DNA from: Russula earlei
Lineage: Eukaryota > Basidiomycota > Agaricomycetes > Russulales > Russulaceae
Assembly: GCA_025769875.1 (NCBI GenBank)
Contig: JAGFNK010000017.1
Location: 186,001-250,000, forward strand
Direction of reading: 5' to 3'
Length of the DNA stretch: 64,000 nucleotides
Shown here: one piece after another, positions 15,230 through 27,531 of the stretch
How positions within the stretch are numbered: the stretch's first letter is position 1
Layout of the letters: the number at the start of each line of letters is the position of its first letter
Notes under the pieces: generated by a model
What the model was told of the DNA's origin: nothing
The model's database searches: none
What the model saw: only the letters and a program-made list of their open reading frames with translations
Position numbers and translations under genes: made by a program

Positions 15230-16388
15230 TCACAATTCTCGTAAGTCTGGATTTTCCATGAGTTCTTGCATGGATGGTAGGTTGCCCTCGCTGTTCAACC
15301 GATCCATCTAGTAAGGCAAGGTAAGCAGGGCAATCACACGACGCAAGATTCGACTAACCATATTAGAAACGGTCGGGTTCGACATAAGCCTTTCCAGTCC
15401 ACCATTGGCCATCATTTGCTGGGCCATTTGCATCATCGCCGGATTGTTCATGATGCTCGCAAGGTCGGGAAGGCCGCCAACACTACCTCCACCCCCACCC
15501 AAGTTTCTTAGCGTATCAGCTAAACCGCCGAGACCGCTAACACCCGTATCCGTTCGCGGATCGGCAGACGTCGCGCTGGGCGGCGCTGCGACATTTTCAG
15601 CGACGTCCGCAGATTGGGCTTGGGCTTCAGAATTCCGAAGGCCGGTTTTCATGGCAGCATTGTTGGGTTCTAATTCAAGGCCACGACGGTATGCGGTAGC
15701 AGCGGCCGCGTAGTCGCCGATGCTGTAGCGGGCGTGTCTGTGCGCAGGTTAAGTCAGAAGGGCAACTCCAATTCGGAAGCCAGTAGCAGTACAGCACCCT
15801 AGGCGAGAATAGCCCTTGACAAACATGGGGTCCAGCTCAATCGACTTCTCAGCATCGACCGCAGCCGATAGATGGTCGCCATTGCTGGAATGTGCTGCGG
15901 CTCGGTTGGAGTAGAACACAGGGTTGGAGTGATCTAGTTTGATTGCCTCTGTATACGCGTCGGTTGCCTTGTCATACTGCTTGCCGCTCATGTAGGCATT
16001 CCCTTGCTGCTTCAATCTCTCGGCTGCAGCCTTGTCTTCTGCTGAGGGGATGGCACGTGCGGTGTCAGGGACCGCTTGAGCCGTCGAGCTCATCTTATCC
16101 TTAGTCTTGAGAAAGACGTCGAAAATATTCTGAAGGGTGGCAGGCTTCACGCTCAGACGATTCGCCTGTTCTTGGTCTGTTGGATCGATGCCGAAAGCCT
16201 CTCCGATACATTGAACTAGAGGGAAGAGGATCAGCGAACGAAATGGGAAAGCAAAGGATGTAAGGGCGGGGGTATATACCGGCGACTTCGAGGCTTTCCT
16301 TGTCCTCTTCTGGGATGGTGCCATCGTTGATAGACTGGTTGAGAAACTCAATGATAGACAGAACGAGACGTTGCTGTTTCTCCGACAT
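15230..16388 (-). CDS. SGT2: SGT2/SGTA, TPR co-chaperone of the GET pathway
   Basis: Cytosolic co-chaperone that captures tail-anchored proteins and passes them to Get4/Get5. It starts at 16388 (MSEKQQRLVLSIIEFLNQSI), the N-terminal dimerisation domain, with an intron inside the codon of EVA-VQCIGEAFGID. Three TPR repeats follow: AERLKQQGNAYMSGKQYDKA, NPVFYSNRAAAHSS and, after an intron, HARYSIGDYAAAATAYRRG. The C-terminus has a Gly-rich linker (NLGGGGGSVGG) and the Met/Gln-rich substrate-binding region (NPAMMQMAQQMMANGGLERL, NPTVSNM). The last short exon encodes MDRLNSEGNLPSMQELMENP and ends at 15230. Divergent from PRP19 with 113 bp between starts. Confidence 0.95.
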
Positions 16389-16501
16389 GTTCCTTCGAGT
16401 CTAACCTGCGCTCTGCTCGGTGTTGACGACTGTTTACTGACTCTGACGCGCCCGCCCGCGACTCGACTCGACGTGACCCGAACAACCACCCAACGCGCGC
16501 C
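16389..16501. promoter_or_regulatory. Divergent promoter SGT2/PRP19
   Basis: 113 bp between the two start codons must hold both core promoters. No clear TATA box or named site seen; the sequence is CG-rich with CGCGCC next to the PRP19 ATG. Confidence 0.4.
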
Positions 16502-18141
16502 ATGTTCTTTTGTGCCATCTCCGGTGAACCCCCACAAGACCCGGTCGTTTCTACAAAATCCGGTCATGTCTATGAGCGTCGTCTTGTCCAAAAATACATC
16601 ACGGAGAATGGCACAGATCCCGTAACGGGCGAAAAGCTGGAAGAGTCCGACCTGGTTTCTGTCAAAGCGAGTGCGTATGTCCCTGCCCACCGTTATGCGA
16701 TAATGCTCAGGTAAAGCGCCTGTGCTTCGTAGGTCCGAGCGCGGCTGCCCCTCGACCCCCGACCCACTCATCCATACCCGCGCTGTTGACTGCCCTGCAA
16801 AACGAATGGGACACACTTGTCCTTGAAACTTTCACCCTCAAGCAGCAGTACAACTCGACTCGCCAGGAGTTGAGCTATGCCCTCTATAGCCAAGACGCAG
16901 CCAGTCGCGTCATTGCGCGCCTCATGCGGGAGCGTGATGCTGCACGCGAGTACGCAATTTTTTTTGCGCTCATGTTTTCACACCCTTAAACCAACGTTGT
17001 CCACGTTTTTAGGGCCCTTGCTAATGTCCAAGCTTCGATGGGGATTTCCGCTAACCCCAGTGCCGATGTCGAAATGTCTGACCCAACTGTCTCTGCGGAG
17101 AATGCTCTCCCCGATAAAGTCATCGCCGAGATAGATGAGACCCATCAGACACTCTCCGCCGTGCGCAAGAAACGCAAGGTACCACCAGGTTACGCAACGC
17201 CGGCCCAAGTCAAAACATACGCGTCCAAGCACACGGTCCCTTCCCTCCACTCTGCTTCCCCGGCTGGAATCACATCAATTGCGCTTTCAAGCGCGAATCC
17301 CACACAGTTCTTGACTGGTGGAAATGATGGAATTGTGCAACTATACGACAGAGGCACGGACAAGGTTCTAGCTTCTTTGAAGGGACACTCCAAAAAAATC
17401 AATCACGTCGCCTTCCGAGAACGCGATGGGCAGTCAACCCTCCTCCTGTCCGCGGGCGCGGACAAGTTGGCCCGTGTGTGGTCTTTAGACTCTGCTTCAG
17501 GAGAATTTCGCCCGCGCACAATCATTAAAACCCACAAAAGTGATGTCACTGGCCTTGCTGTCCATCCCACATCAACGTTGGTCTTCCTTGCCTCACAGGA
17601 CAAGACCTACTCCATACACGACCTCAACGAGTTTAGTCAGTTGTACCGCTCCACTGCTGCGGAAGAACCATACTCGTCCCTTGCGCTGCACCCGGACGGC
17701 ACGATTCTTGCTGTAGGCACACCCTCTTCAACCATTCACATCTACGATGTTCGCTCTGGAGACATAGCTGCGACCCTCGTGCCACCTGACAACTCCCCCT
17801 TTACCGTTAATAGCCTGAGCTTCTCGGAGAATGGCTATCATCTCCTTGCGCCTAACTCGCTGTCTTCAGTGGGAATATGGGACCTTCGCAAGCAAAAGCT
17901 GGGGCACTCCATACCCCTGGGAGATGGCTTCAAGGTGAACAAGGTTGTGTACGACTACAGTGCGCAGCTGCTCGGCGTTGCGGGCAACGAGGGTGCCCGT
18001 ATCTTTGCCCACAAGACGTGGGAAGAGCTCGTGCATTTCGAGGATGGTGGCGAAGTCTCTGATCTCAAGTTTGGCCCCGAGAGCAAGGAGGTCTGGGGTA
18101 CAACCGGAAGGGAAGTTAGAATCTGGGGACTACCAGAGTGA
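16502..18141 (+). CDS. PRP19: PRP19, U-box E3 ubiquitin ligase of the spliceosomal NineTeen complex
   Basis: Core of the NineTeen complex, which activates the spliceosome by ubiquitylation. It starts [17 protein letters not shown] at 16502, a typical U-box (residues 1-60, [15 protein letters not shown] and DPVTGEKL). After an intron at about 16674-16730 comes the coiled-coil tetramerisation region ([21 protein letters not shown]); a second intron lies at about 16951-17012. A basic linker ([11 protein letters not shown]) precedes a seven-bladed WD40 propeller from about 17260 ([41 protein letters not shown] blades) to the end VRIWGLPE at 18141. Length and domain order match the family. PRP17, another catalytic-spliceosome protein, lies about 4 kb upstream. 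Confidence 0.97.
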
Positions 18142-18533
18142 TTACCATTGTTTGAATGACTGTTGTAATCAGGCTTCTTGACTTTTGTATCCCACTTAAT
18201 TCCTCTGACCTGCTAAACATTGATCGTCGCTCGTGCGGCATCCGCCCTGTCTCCTGCCAAGGTGCCCGTTTCCAATGTCGAACATGACTGCAATTCGTTG
18301 CATCGTCGCGATCTTTTCATTCGTGTGAATCAAAATCGTAATGTACAAATACACAGTATTTGTCAACCGAGATTGAGAGTCGTTGGTTATCGCGAGGAAG
18401 GCGTCGATACGCCTAATGAAGAGGGGGGGGAAAAATTTTACAAACAAATATACGTCAACCTTGTCATAATCATACGTGGAGAGTTCTTCAGTCGAGGAGT
18501 CGTGCAAACAAAAACAGAAACAGAACAGATGAA
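18142..18533. other. Convergent intergenic region PRP19/OPT
   Basis: About 390 bp between stop codons. It has a G-run at 18423-18431 but no coding frame of note or RNA gene. Presumed 3' untranslated regions. Confidence 0.5.
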
Positions 18534-21333
18534 TCATGACCATGTACTCGGACCAAACGTTTGCCCGGGAGCGAGTTGCTTCAGAGGAACCAGATTCGCG
18601 TCCGCCGTGTTTTTCCATACGTTGTTGCCCCACCAGTTGAGTGAGATGCTGCCGCCCTTTGGCAGCTGCAGGGCAAAGAAAATGATGACAATGCCAATGA
18701 CGACGCCGGCCTCGAGACCCGATGAAAGAAGGTAATTGTATCGCATCCACCAACGGAAGTGGAAGCGCCTCATGAACCACTGGAAGGCGAAGCCAACCAA
18801 GGCCCACGAAACGATGTTGACGCCATTGGCGGGCGGGACGCTGTTGGCTGCGATCAGGGCGACGGGAATGTTGACGTAGCGTAGGAATGAGCGAGGATAG
18901 CGGCGGGCGAGGTAGTAGAAAGGGATGGGCAGCACTGCGCCAAGCAAGAAGAAAAAGACGAGTGGATAGTAGCTGAATGGGGGGGGGGGTCGTCAGTCAG
19001 CATCAGCAAATATTTTGCAGCGTGCAGAGCATTGCTTACATGGCTCCACGGGAGAAAAACCTGCCCGGGCCGATAGCACCCCAGATGATCGCCGAATTGT
19101 TAAATATATCGAGGTTGGGGCAAGTGAAGAAACTCTTCTGGCCGGGCTGGCAGATGTCAGGGATGCTATTGAGGGCCCAATTCTGAGCCACTATTGAGGA
19201 AAGAAGCGCAACGAGAGAGGCTACGATTTGGGCAATGAAAATGATACGCGGCGGGACTTTCAGATAAAATCCGAATTTCAGATCGCTGCTGTACGACAAT
19301 GCCTGGAGGACCACTTGCCCGCCCATCGTTTTGAAGAACATTGTGGCGATGGGGCGTCCTGGGAGCATATATCCCATAACAAGTTCTGCCATAACGGAGA
19401 GGTAGAATATTTGGTTGGTGGTGGCTTGTACTATGCCGAATGGAAGGGCGAAAATCACCGCGAAGATGACTGAGAGGGCGTACGCCCAGATCGGAAGACC
19501 AATTTGACATACTTCAATGCCAATAATGCCTATGACGAGCGAGATAACGCCAAGGGCGATAAACCACCAACGAGGAACATCGGGATACTTGCGCATGAGG
19601 TAGGCATGGATATCGGTTTGGTCCCCGAGGCTGCGGCGGAACTGGCCAACTATATCATGGCGGTACCAGAGGAAGGTGTGAACTATGACCGCGGAGTAGG
19701 TTGCGAAAATTGTGCCGTACGTGACAGCGTAGGTAATCGGCAGATACATTGGAGAGTATTGCTCGTACTTTGTTTGGTCGAAATTGTTGTCTGTGAGGAT
19801 AGCACTGAGGTTGTATATAGCGCCAGTATTGTCAAACGACGCGCCCACAGAGACGGGCATAAATTGCGAATAAAAGACATTCTTGGCTGCGATCGAGTGT
19901 TGATAAGGGCCTAAACACGACGAATGGGTAATACACGTACCCCACAAAATCGGACATATGAACCATATGACTACCAGAAACCCGCCCACCATGTTGATCT
20001 GTGCCCACCACTAAGGCATTTTATTGTAAGCGTTGTGTGTTGGATTATGGTGTATCAGCGGAACGTACCGGAACTACGAGAGGACTCCCAATTAGAGATA
20101 TGGCTGCCCAGTCGAACGTCACCAAACCCATTCCGAGACCGCTGACCGTACCAAAGAGGCTGTTGATGACAACATTATTTGGAGCAATCCAGCATACCCA
20201 ATTGAACACGCTGAGTCCAGTCCAGAGATAACCTGGGACCCAATACCACAGGAAGCTACAGAGACATGCGAGATAGAGGAAGCGTTCTCTCGAGATGTGT
20301 TTGCTGTCTTTCTTGCCGTAGTTCGAATGCATGGTGTTTAGCAACGCGCAGCGAACAAGGACGCCGGGCCAAATCATGCTTGCAGGCCATACAAGGAACT
20401 GGCGGAGGGTACCAGCGATGGAAAAGCCAAACAATTGAAGGGTTAACCCCAGGAGGTATTGCTTGCCAATCGACCACCTTGACACCTTGGAGGATACGCA
20501 TAGCAGAGGCGATGTCCGTGATTGCGGTACCGTCGATGACGACGTTGACCATGATGGAGATAAGGGCATGTTCCTTGATGTTGAATGGACCGGGATTTAA
20601 GGAAAACGAGTAACCGAATGCAGGAAATACGTCGTCTTGGCAAAACCTTCTCGAGGAGCTTGCCGAATGGGAGAGTTATGAGCTGGATGACAAGCGCACT
20701 GATCAAGGCGAAGGGTACTTCACAGAAAATGAATAAAGAATATCATAACACACATTACAAAACCACTTACATCGCAGCGAAATGACAGTGTTGTAGGCAG
20801 GTATGATCGTGGAAAAAATCAGACCAATAAACCACCTGCGGAGGGACGCATGAATACGTTGAGTTTCCCCCTGAGAAACTCACTTACACTCGAAAGGTGT
20901 TCACCACCATAGTCGGGTCGTCGGTGTTAGCAACCGCTGCCCGGACCTCTGGGTATGGCGAGTCCCTGGTAAATGAAGAGGGGTGAACAAAATGCGACAG
21001 AAAGGGATGTAGCACTCACTGGATTTGTACTGCTTCAGTTGAGAAGTCGGCTTTCGATTCCTTTATAGGCCATGATGACGCTTGGGATTCCGTGTCCACT
21101 TCTGTACTAGCGCCGAGGTGGGTAGAGGCTTTTGACCAGCGCCTGGGTTCTACTCCATCCGTCGAGATAGATAAAGTCGAGGAGTTGGCTTGGAAGTCCC
21201 AATTGGGGTCATTGAAGTGGAGTATGAGCTCATCTTCGACATCCTCTGGGACATCAGGGGCGGATTGTCGGTGACGAAGGTGAGCGACGTCAGATAAACT
21301 GGCAGATGTAGGCGAGTTGACAGAATCCTCCAT
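18534..21333 (-). CDS. Oligopeptide transporter of the OPT family
   Basis: Proton-coupled plasma-membrane importer of small peptides (OPT family; some members carry glutathione or metal complexes). The start at 21333 opens a hydrophilic N-terminal tail of about 105 residues with acidic DVPEDVEDELIL. Family hallmarks are visible: DSPYPEVRAAV next to an intron near 20970, and GYSFSLNPGPFNIKEHA near 20600, the NPG motif. Some 14-16 hydrophobic segments follow across roughly nine exons. The largest exon (19036-19992) encodes cytosolic LRKYPDVPRWWF-type loops and the segment WAYALSVIFAVIFALPFGIV. The C-terminus FGPSTWS ends at 18534. Introns are short and several sit between membrane helices. Substrate cannot be deduced. 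Confidence 0.92.
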
Positions 21334-23498
21334 GTCAAGAACAGCGGATGACGAAGAGGGAAGGATGAGGCGTCTGCGCTATCCCGTGGCGCGATGGGAG
21401 AAAAGAGGGGTGTAGGTGATGCGCACGAGGCCTTACATGGTCTTATAGGGGGATATCACTCTGGCTAATTGATCTGAGAAAGACAATTGAACAAAGCGCT
21501 AGGGGAGGAATATTTCCACGGATGGACCGGGACAAAAGGCGGACTCGGATTGCATAGAACCGTTCGCTGGGATCAGGAAGGCACAAGATGAGATGATTCG
21601 GCGGCGATGCACCGAAATGAGTGACATTGTCTAAGCCTGGAAAGGAGGGCGCACACACGTGAGTCAAGAGATGACGAGAGTTTTCTATTGTCTTTGGCGT
21701 TTGTGAGACAAAAAGCGATTCGGAAAACAGCACATGTTATAACAATAAACGTAATCTTATCTTATCTTATACCCTCGGCAAACTATCCAAAGTCCGATCA
21801 CACGTGGCCTCAATCACCGCCATTAAAAAAATGGAAGGGAAATATTCTGGAAAAAAAATATTCTTCCTCTAAAATACCTGGAGCTGTTCGCTAACCCGAG
21901 GCACCGAGCGTCGTTCATTTTTATCATGATGCACAAAACATCGCTGGCACAGAGTTTATGGTGTATCCGCCGCTTGCCGACCCTCTTTAGTTCTCTTCAT
22001 TCTCTACAATCTTTTCTCTATTGTGTGCTCATTGTCAAGTTTCTCCACGGCTGGTCGCTAAGTGCTACAACTCGTGTAGTTTTCAGGTCTGTTACCCGAG
22101 CCCGAAATTTCTACAATGGAGAAGGCAGTTCAGGCTGGATCTTGTGCGTTTACTCCCGCGGTCATCCCAAGTTCCTGAAGGATCCCCCTTTGGTCCCATT
22201 CATCGTTGTAGGCCGAGATACGAATGCTACGTTCTACTTTGACAGTGTCACTACCTACTGCCTTCATGCACTCACCAGCTCTGCTCTGACGAGCCGGGTT
22301 TCAATTTCCTGGTGTAACGCCCGTTGTCATATCTCAAGTCTCGGCGCGGCCACTTCCCCTCCCCTTTCTGCGGACGCTCGGTAGGCCCAGTGTTCTCATG
22401 TCGGAAGACGAGGCGGGGACATGACGAGATATCCGGGTCCAAATCTGAAGGTGAGTACGTGTACAGACAATTCGTCCACCTCGTTGTTGACCTGACTCGA
22501 TCGATCGCAATTCAGTCGAGAAGGGGTGTATAGAACGGACGACGGGATTGGACGCTCATCTCGATCAGAATGCGCGGGACAGCGGGGAATTGACTCCGGC
22601 GTCAGGGACGGGGACAGGTGAGCTTACGGTCATGGGTCACATGCGTTGTCCGTAGGACCTACCGATTCCGAATTCCGATTATGCTACGGTGACTTACCAC
22701 AGGGCAGAAAGCTCCATCATTGCATCCTCTGGTCTATGTCTTCCCTTGTCATGACTTGTTGCTGTGCTCGTATCTTCACGCACCGACGAAAACGGGAATT
22801 TCGAACGCTGGGTGAAAGTCATCCTTTTGTGATTTTATATTCCCCGCGCAAATACAATATATCCATGAAAGGGAAGACTCGATAGTAAGATGACATACTC
22901 TTGGTGGGCCGCAATTTCAGAGTTTTGAGTTTTCTTTGGTAGCAAGATCTGATTCGCATTTCCACATTTTTCCACTGGCCAGGTGACCAACATTCGAAAG
23001 TAACAATATCTGCCAGTGCACGGCAAAGAAAACCACTCTCATGACTTTCCCGGATATATTTGCTCAACGAAACGTTTAAACAGGAACTCAGCGTTCGCTC
23101 TCACGCTGTCTTTTCGTGCAAGGCTTGTTGAAGCCTCATGACTCCATTATGCACACATTCAAATCTTCACACTTTTCCTTATATGTGTCCATCATCAGAA
23201 ATGCTCCAAACATGAAAGTAAATGGTTCATTTGTTGGTGCTGTCGTTTGGATGACATGGCAAGCCTCCTGAAAGGCCCGTAAGCGAATGATGTCAAGAAC
23301 TTCTCCACTCATGTGCGAGACGTTGTCTGGAGTGCCGCCAACGAGACTGTATTTGACATTGCCGAGCAACAGCGGTGATAAGTACGCCCACTTGAGTTTG
23401 GATCATAAATAATCCAACCAGCGGCAGTCCAGTCGTTTCCTTTTAAGGACCTCGGTTGCGTGCGTTGGTGGTTGTCTGCTCATCAATCACTCACATCC
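21334..23498. other. Gene-poor stretch, about 2.2 kb
   Basis: Between the divergent OPT and ALG10 starts. No recognised gene: plus-strand frames at 21926-22384 and nearby show no family features. It contains (CTTAT)n at about 21752-21768 and A-rich runs near 21825-21860. The most protein-like frame is on the minus strand at 23136-23369, listed separately. It likely holds the OPT promoter plus decayed or noncoding sequence. Confidence 0.5.
23136..23369 (-). other. Orphan reading frame, possible gene fragment
   Basis: A 77-codon frame (open for some further residues upstream, KWAYLSPLLLGN) with protein-like composition: VGGTPDNVSHMSGEVLDIIR and EPFTFMFGAFLMMDTYKEKC. I do not recognise a family. 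It lacks a convincing start and has no partner exons that I could join, so it may be a relic or chance frame. Confidence 0.2.
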
Positions 23499-25330
23499 AT
23501 GTCTTCCTCGTTGGGTGCAACCGCCTTTGTGATCTTCGGCGTTCTCTCAGTCGTGACGCTCAAGGAGTTGAATATGCAAGTTACTGAGCCGTACATGGTG
23601 CGCCCTGCTGCTTACGATTCGCACCGTAAGACACTTTCGGACATGAACGCGTCAGGATGAACCCTTTCACGTGCCCCAAGTGCAGGCATACTGCAACAGG
23701 GACTGGTCCTACTGGGATCCGAAAATAACAACACCCCCGGGACTGTGAGTTTGCCACTCTTCATTTAATCACCCACGCTAACAAATGGGGTATAGCTATG
23801 TCCTAACTATCCTGCTCAAAGCAGTCTTTATCTTTAAATGCAGACTCTCAACTCTTCGTCTGACGCCTTTACTTACCCTTCTTGTTCTCCCATTGGCGAC
23901 AACACATCTACTGTGCTACTACAAGCGGATACGTCCGCCACCTTCCATCTTCACACCGACACTCGATGCCGTCATAATCTCAACGTTTCCGATTGGATGG
24001 TTCTTCGGGTTTTTGTATTACACGGATGTGCCAAGCCTTTTGTCAGTTATCCTCACGGTCGTTGCAGCGTCGCAGGGGCGGCATGGGGCCGCTAGTATGG
24101 TACGTGATGTGTCTGCACTTCAGGAGAAAGTCGTCAGGCAGAGACGGACTCGCAGTTAGGTATTATTAGCTGCACGTTTCGCCAGACAAACATCATATGG
24201 GTATTATACGCTTATGCGTCCAGCCAGTTAATGCACTTGCGCTTCCTGCGTGCATCACCGGGTGGCTCAAAACCTGCAAAGCTGCATGATCCTCCCGCGC
24301 AGGCCGCTGGGCTCTGTTCGTCCCATATGTTCTCGATTTCTAGAAACTGAGGACTCACCGATATTATTTTCAGCGGATCTTATTCAATCGATACACAGCG
24401 CTCCGATGGTCCTTCCAGACTTGTTACCGGCATTCGTTCCTTACGCTCTTACACTGGCTCTGTTCTGTGGGTTCGTGATTTGGAACGGAGGTATCGTCCT
24501 TGGTACGTGACGGCGGCCTAGTTCTGCGCATTGGAAGGATCAATTCCATCTTCAGGCGATAAATCGAATCACGTACCGTCACTGCACCCACCGCAGCTGT
24601 GTTATTTCAGTTGCGTTTGCGACAATCATGGGCTGGCCGGCGCTGATCAGCGGGGATGGAGGCTGGAAAATGCTGGTGAATGTCGTCCGGGATCGAATAT
24701 TTGGCAACAAAAGGTGTGCCCTCATTGGAAACGCATGGTGTGAGGATCTGAGTTGCCCTTCACTGATCAGGCGCATGTTGGTGCACGTAGCTCTCTCGGT
24801 GGCCATGGGACTATCAATAAAGCACTACACGTGGGTGCGTGTGATCTTGGAAAGGACACCCCCTGACCTTGAGTTTCCCCCTAGAATTCACCACCCTTTT
24901 CTACTCTCAGACAATCGACATTACACTTTCTATGTCTGGAGACGGGTGTTCCTACTGCACCCGGTGGTGCCTTACCTGTTTATCCCCGGTTACGTTGCGT
25001 GTGCATGGATATGGTTCGTCCGTCTAGGTGTGTGATGATGATGCTGCAGTTGATCGACGGATTATTCATTGTTGCTGTTGCATAGGGCGCGAACAAACGC
25101 TTCTGCAGACCCTACTCCTGCCTTTGTGCACACTCCCGGTTCTAGTTCCGACGCCCCTGTTGGAGCCTCGTTACTTTCTGATACCCTACATACTGATGCG
25201 CGTGCAGCTTGTGGACGTACCGACTTGGGGCTTGTTACTAGAAGGACTCTGGTACGGGCTAATTAATGCTGTTACAATGTATGTGTTCTTGTACAAGGAG
25301 CGGGAGGGTGTTGGGCGATTCATGTGGTAG
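23499..25330 (+). CDS. ALG10: ALG10-type alpha-1,2-glucosyltransferase (N-glycan precursor)
   Basis: ER-membrane enzyme (Die2/ALG10) that adds the third, terminal glucose to the dolichol-linked N-glycan precursor. Exon 1 begins at 23499 and ends TEPYM; after an intron to about 23657 it continues [13 protein letters not shown] and [12 protein letters not shown], the family signature with catalytic-region acidic residues. Hydrophobic segments follow, then FRQTNIIWV (near 24180), [15 protein letters not shown] (near 24560), and [18 protein letters not shown] (near 24895-24945). The chain ends GVGRFMW at 25330, as in the family. Introns include about 24100-24160, 24503-24554, about 24713-24771 and about 24832-24889. 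Near 24603-24612 the chain passes from YF in one frame to [10 protein letters not shown] in the next, which needs a one-base shift. Confidence 0.88.
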
Positions 25331-25499
25331 CTCTCGGGCGGGGGACTAGTAGGGACTTGTGTGATGTGAATCATGACGTAAATGAAGTAACGCGACGCGA
25401 CGCGGTGGCCAATCAAGGCCAAACAAAGATGGAATCTCAACTTTGCGTCGAGGAATCACCCGCTCCCTCTTACCCCCCCTCATAGGCTCCTTTTAAACC

Positions 25500-27531
25500 A
25501 TGTCTCAGGCTCACGGCGCCGTATGCTCGCCCGAGTCCGTTACTAGAAAGTCGGCCTCCCGCTACTCTCTCAACGCTTTCGGTAGAGCGCTCGCGGACGT
25601 CATGAACAAAGATACCAATATCAAGGATTCCTCTCGCGAGCGCGCAGCGAAGAAACCGAGAGATAGCTCAGCTCATAGCATTCGTAGAGTTAATGCTATG
25701 TCCTCTAATATGAACAGCACCAATGACCGGCGCAGTTCCATTGGCGAGCGACCTCCAGCTCAAGAGGATACCTTCTCTCCCAGTGAAACCATCACTCGCA
25801 CTTCTCGTAGGCGCTCTGCCCTCCTCAAGGATGCCGTCTCTCCTGTTGTTCCAGTCAAAGCAAGCAGTCCCGCTGTTCCTACGAGGAGGTCAACTTTGCG
25901 GCCAAGACCCACCGGTAATGGGTCTGCGCTCCCGAAATTCCGTCCAAGGTCCGCCCTTATCGGGTCCCACAAGGATCCCCCCTCCCCCCCTCACCTAGGC
26001 ACGCGCAAGAGGGCCACTAGCTCGGATGAGGAGAAAGTCGAAGCGAAAGGTATCCATGTGAAGCTCGATTCCGGAACCACCGCGTTACACGAGAAGACTG
26101 CGCGACCCATAAGCCCGCTTCCCCAGAGGGCATTACCTACCAGTCGTTCTGCCAAACTTTCCCCGTCTCCGCCTGCCAAATCATCCCCCCGTACTCTGCC
26201 TTCGCCAACACGGAACATCACACCTCCACCAAATAAGATGGACCGAACCTCTAAGCTGGGCACACCTAGCCGTTCCACCATTCCCAGACCTCCTTCCTCT
26301 ACATCGTCTTCGAGTTCCTTGCCTACCCCTCGGACGCCAACCCGGCAAACAACTCGAAATCACGGCACCTCTGCGAAAGGTGGAACATCGTCATGCACCC
26401 CAGCCCGTAAGCAGCCGGAATCTCCCTCGGGGAAAAAAACGAAACAAGATGGCATTCCCAAGATTGTGAAGGTTGACCAGTTCAATCGGTCGCATTCAGA
26501 GTCGAGCACCAGTTCTGCCTTCACAGAAGGGGACAGCATCGATGATATTGAGTTCATGCTCGGATCAGTCGTCTCGCCCACTGCGCCAACACCAGCGTTG
26601 CCTCGCCTCCAGGACCGACATCAGCATGGTAATATACCACAAACACCTTCACGCGCGTCCAACCTCCCTACTCGCGCAAACCTTTCCTACCTCTCACCAA
26701 TGCCTCCACCTATTGGTGCACCACCTTCACTCAAGTTGATGCGTGCTGGCCATGACAGGGGATCCCTACTGTCCTGGGATCAGTTGGTCGCTGTTGGTGA
26801 TAGGACTTTGGGCGAAGGAGAAATCGACAAAATGATCGCTGATGTCCCTGCGCCGTTCTCTCCTGCACCAAGCACGGTGGATCTTGAGTTGACCATTCCG
26901 GAGAGCCCTTCACTTAGCACTCTCCCCTCACCTGCAGGCTATGGCTCCATATCCCAGGTCCTTCTGCCCGATGTGACTCCCTCACCGGCCTCAACCAAGC
27001 ATATGCAATTCTCCGAACATAGTCGACCTGCTACAGCTGACGCATCACTCGTAGTGATGTTGCGTCTGCAATTGGCATCTATGGAGAACATCGCCAAGGA
27101 GCGTCTTACACGGATTACTGCTCTTGAGGCGCAACTGGACTGCGTCGAAGGAAGCACGCTGGCGCGAGGCTGCAGATCTCGCAGCTCAAGTAACCGCGCT
27201 TGAGGAGCAAATGCACGTCAGTTTTGAGAACCGTGACCGTGCTGCGGAAGAGCGTGCCACCCTAGAGGAACAGCTGCGCGGAGCGGATGTCGCGAAGGAG
27301 CTCGCTGTGCAGGATGCGGTCAGGAAGACCGCAGAAGACGGGGTGCGGCTCAAAGTCGCCGCGGAGGAAGCTGTGCGCCGTAAATGCGAGGTCAACGCTG
27401 CGGCACGAACTGCCGCGACGTCATGGGTGTCTGTTCATGAACTCGCACTTAGTGAACTCGAGTTCGTGAGAGCCCAGCGCGAGACCGTGGCTTTCCTATT
27501 GGCGAGCCTTGATCAGTATCATATCATTTAA
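25500..27531 (+). CDS. Unknown SP/TP-rich protein with C-terminal coiled coil
   Basis: Not recognised. It opens at 25500 (MSQAHGAVCSPESVTRKSAS) with a long, low-complexity region of about 500 residues rich in Ser, Pro, Thr and Arg. Many SP/TP dipeptides (candidate CDK or MAPK sites) and basic patches (RRRSALL, RPRPTGNG, TRKRATSSDEE) suggest a phosphoregulated, largely disordered protein. Near 26400-26440 lies SGKKTKQDGIPKIVKV. From about 27040 a coiled coil starts (MLRLQLASMENIAKERLTRI, TALEAQL). It continues in the +1 frame from about 27145 (ARWREAADLAAQVTALEEQM, AAEERATLEEQL) to the stop at 27531. The first frame stops at 27201-27203, so the coiled coil is intact only with a one-base shift. 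A microtubule- or chromosome-associated role is possible but is a guess from composition. Confidence 0.6.

Noticed and set aside
21926..22384. 152-codon plus-strand frame upstream of ALG10
   Set aside because: Ser/Cys-rich without domain, hydrophobic pattern or matching exons; likely chance.
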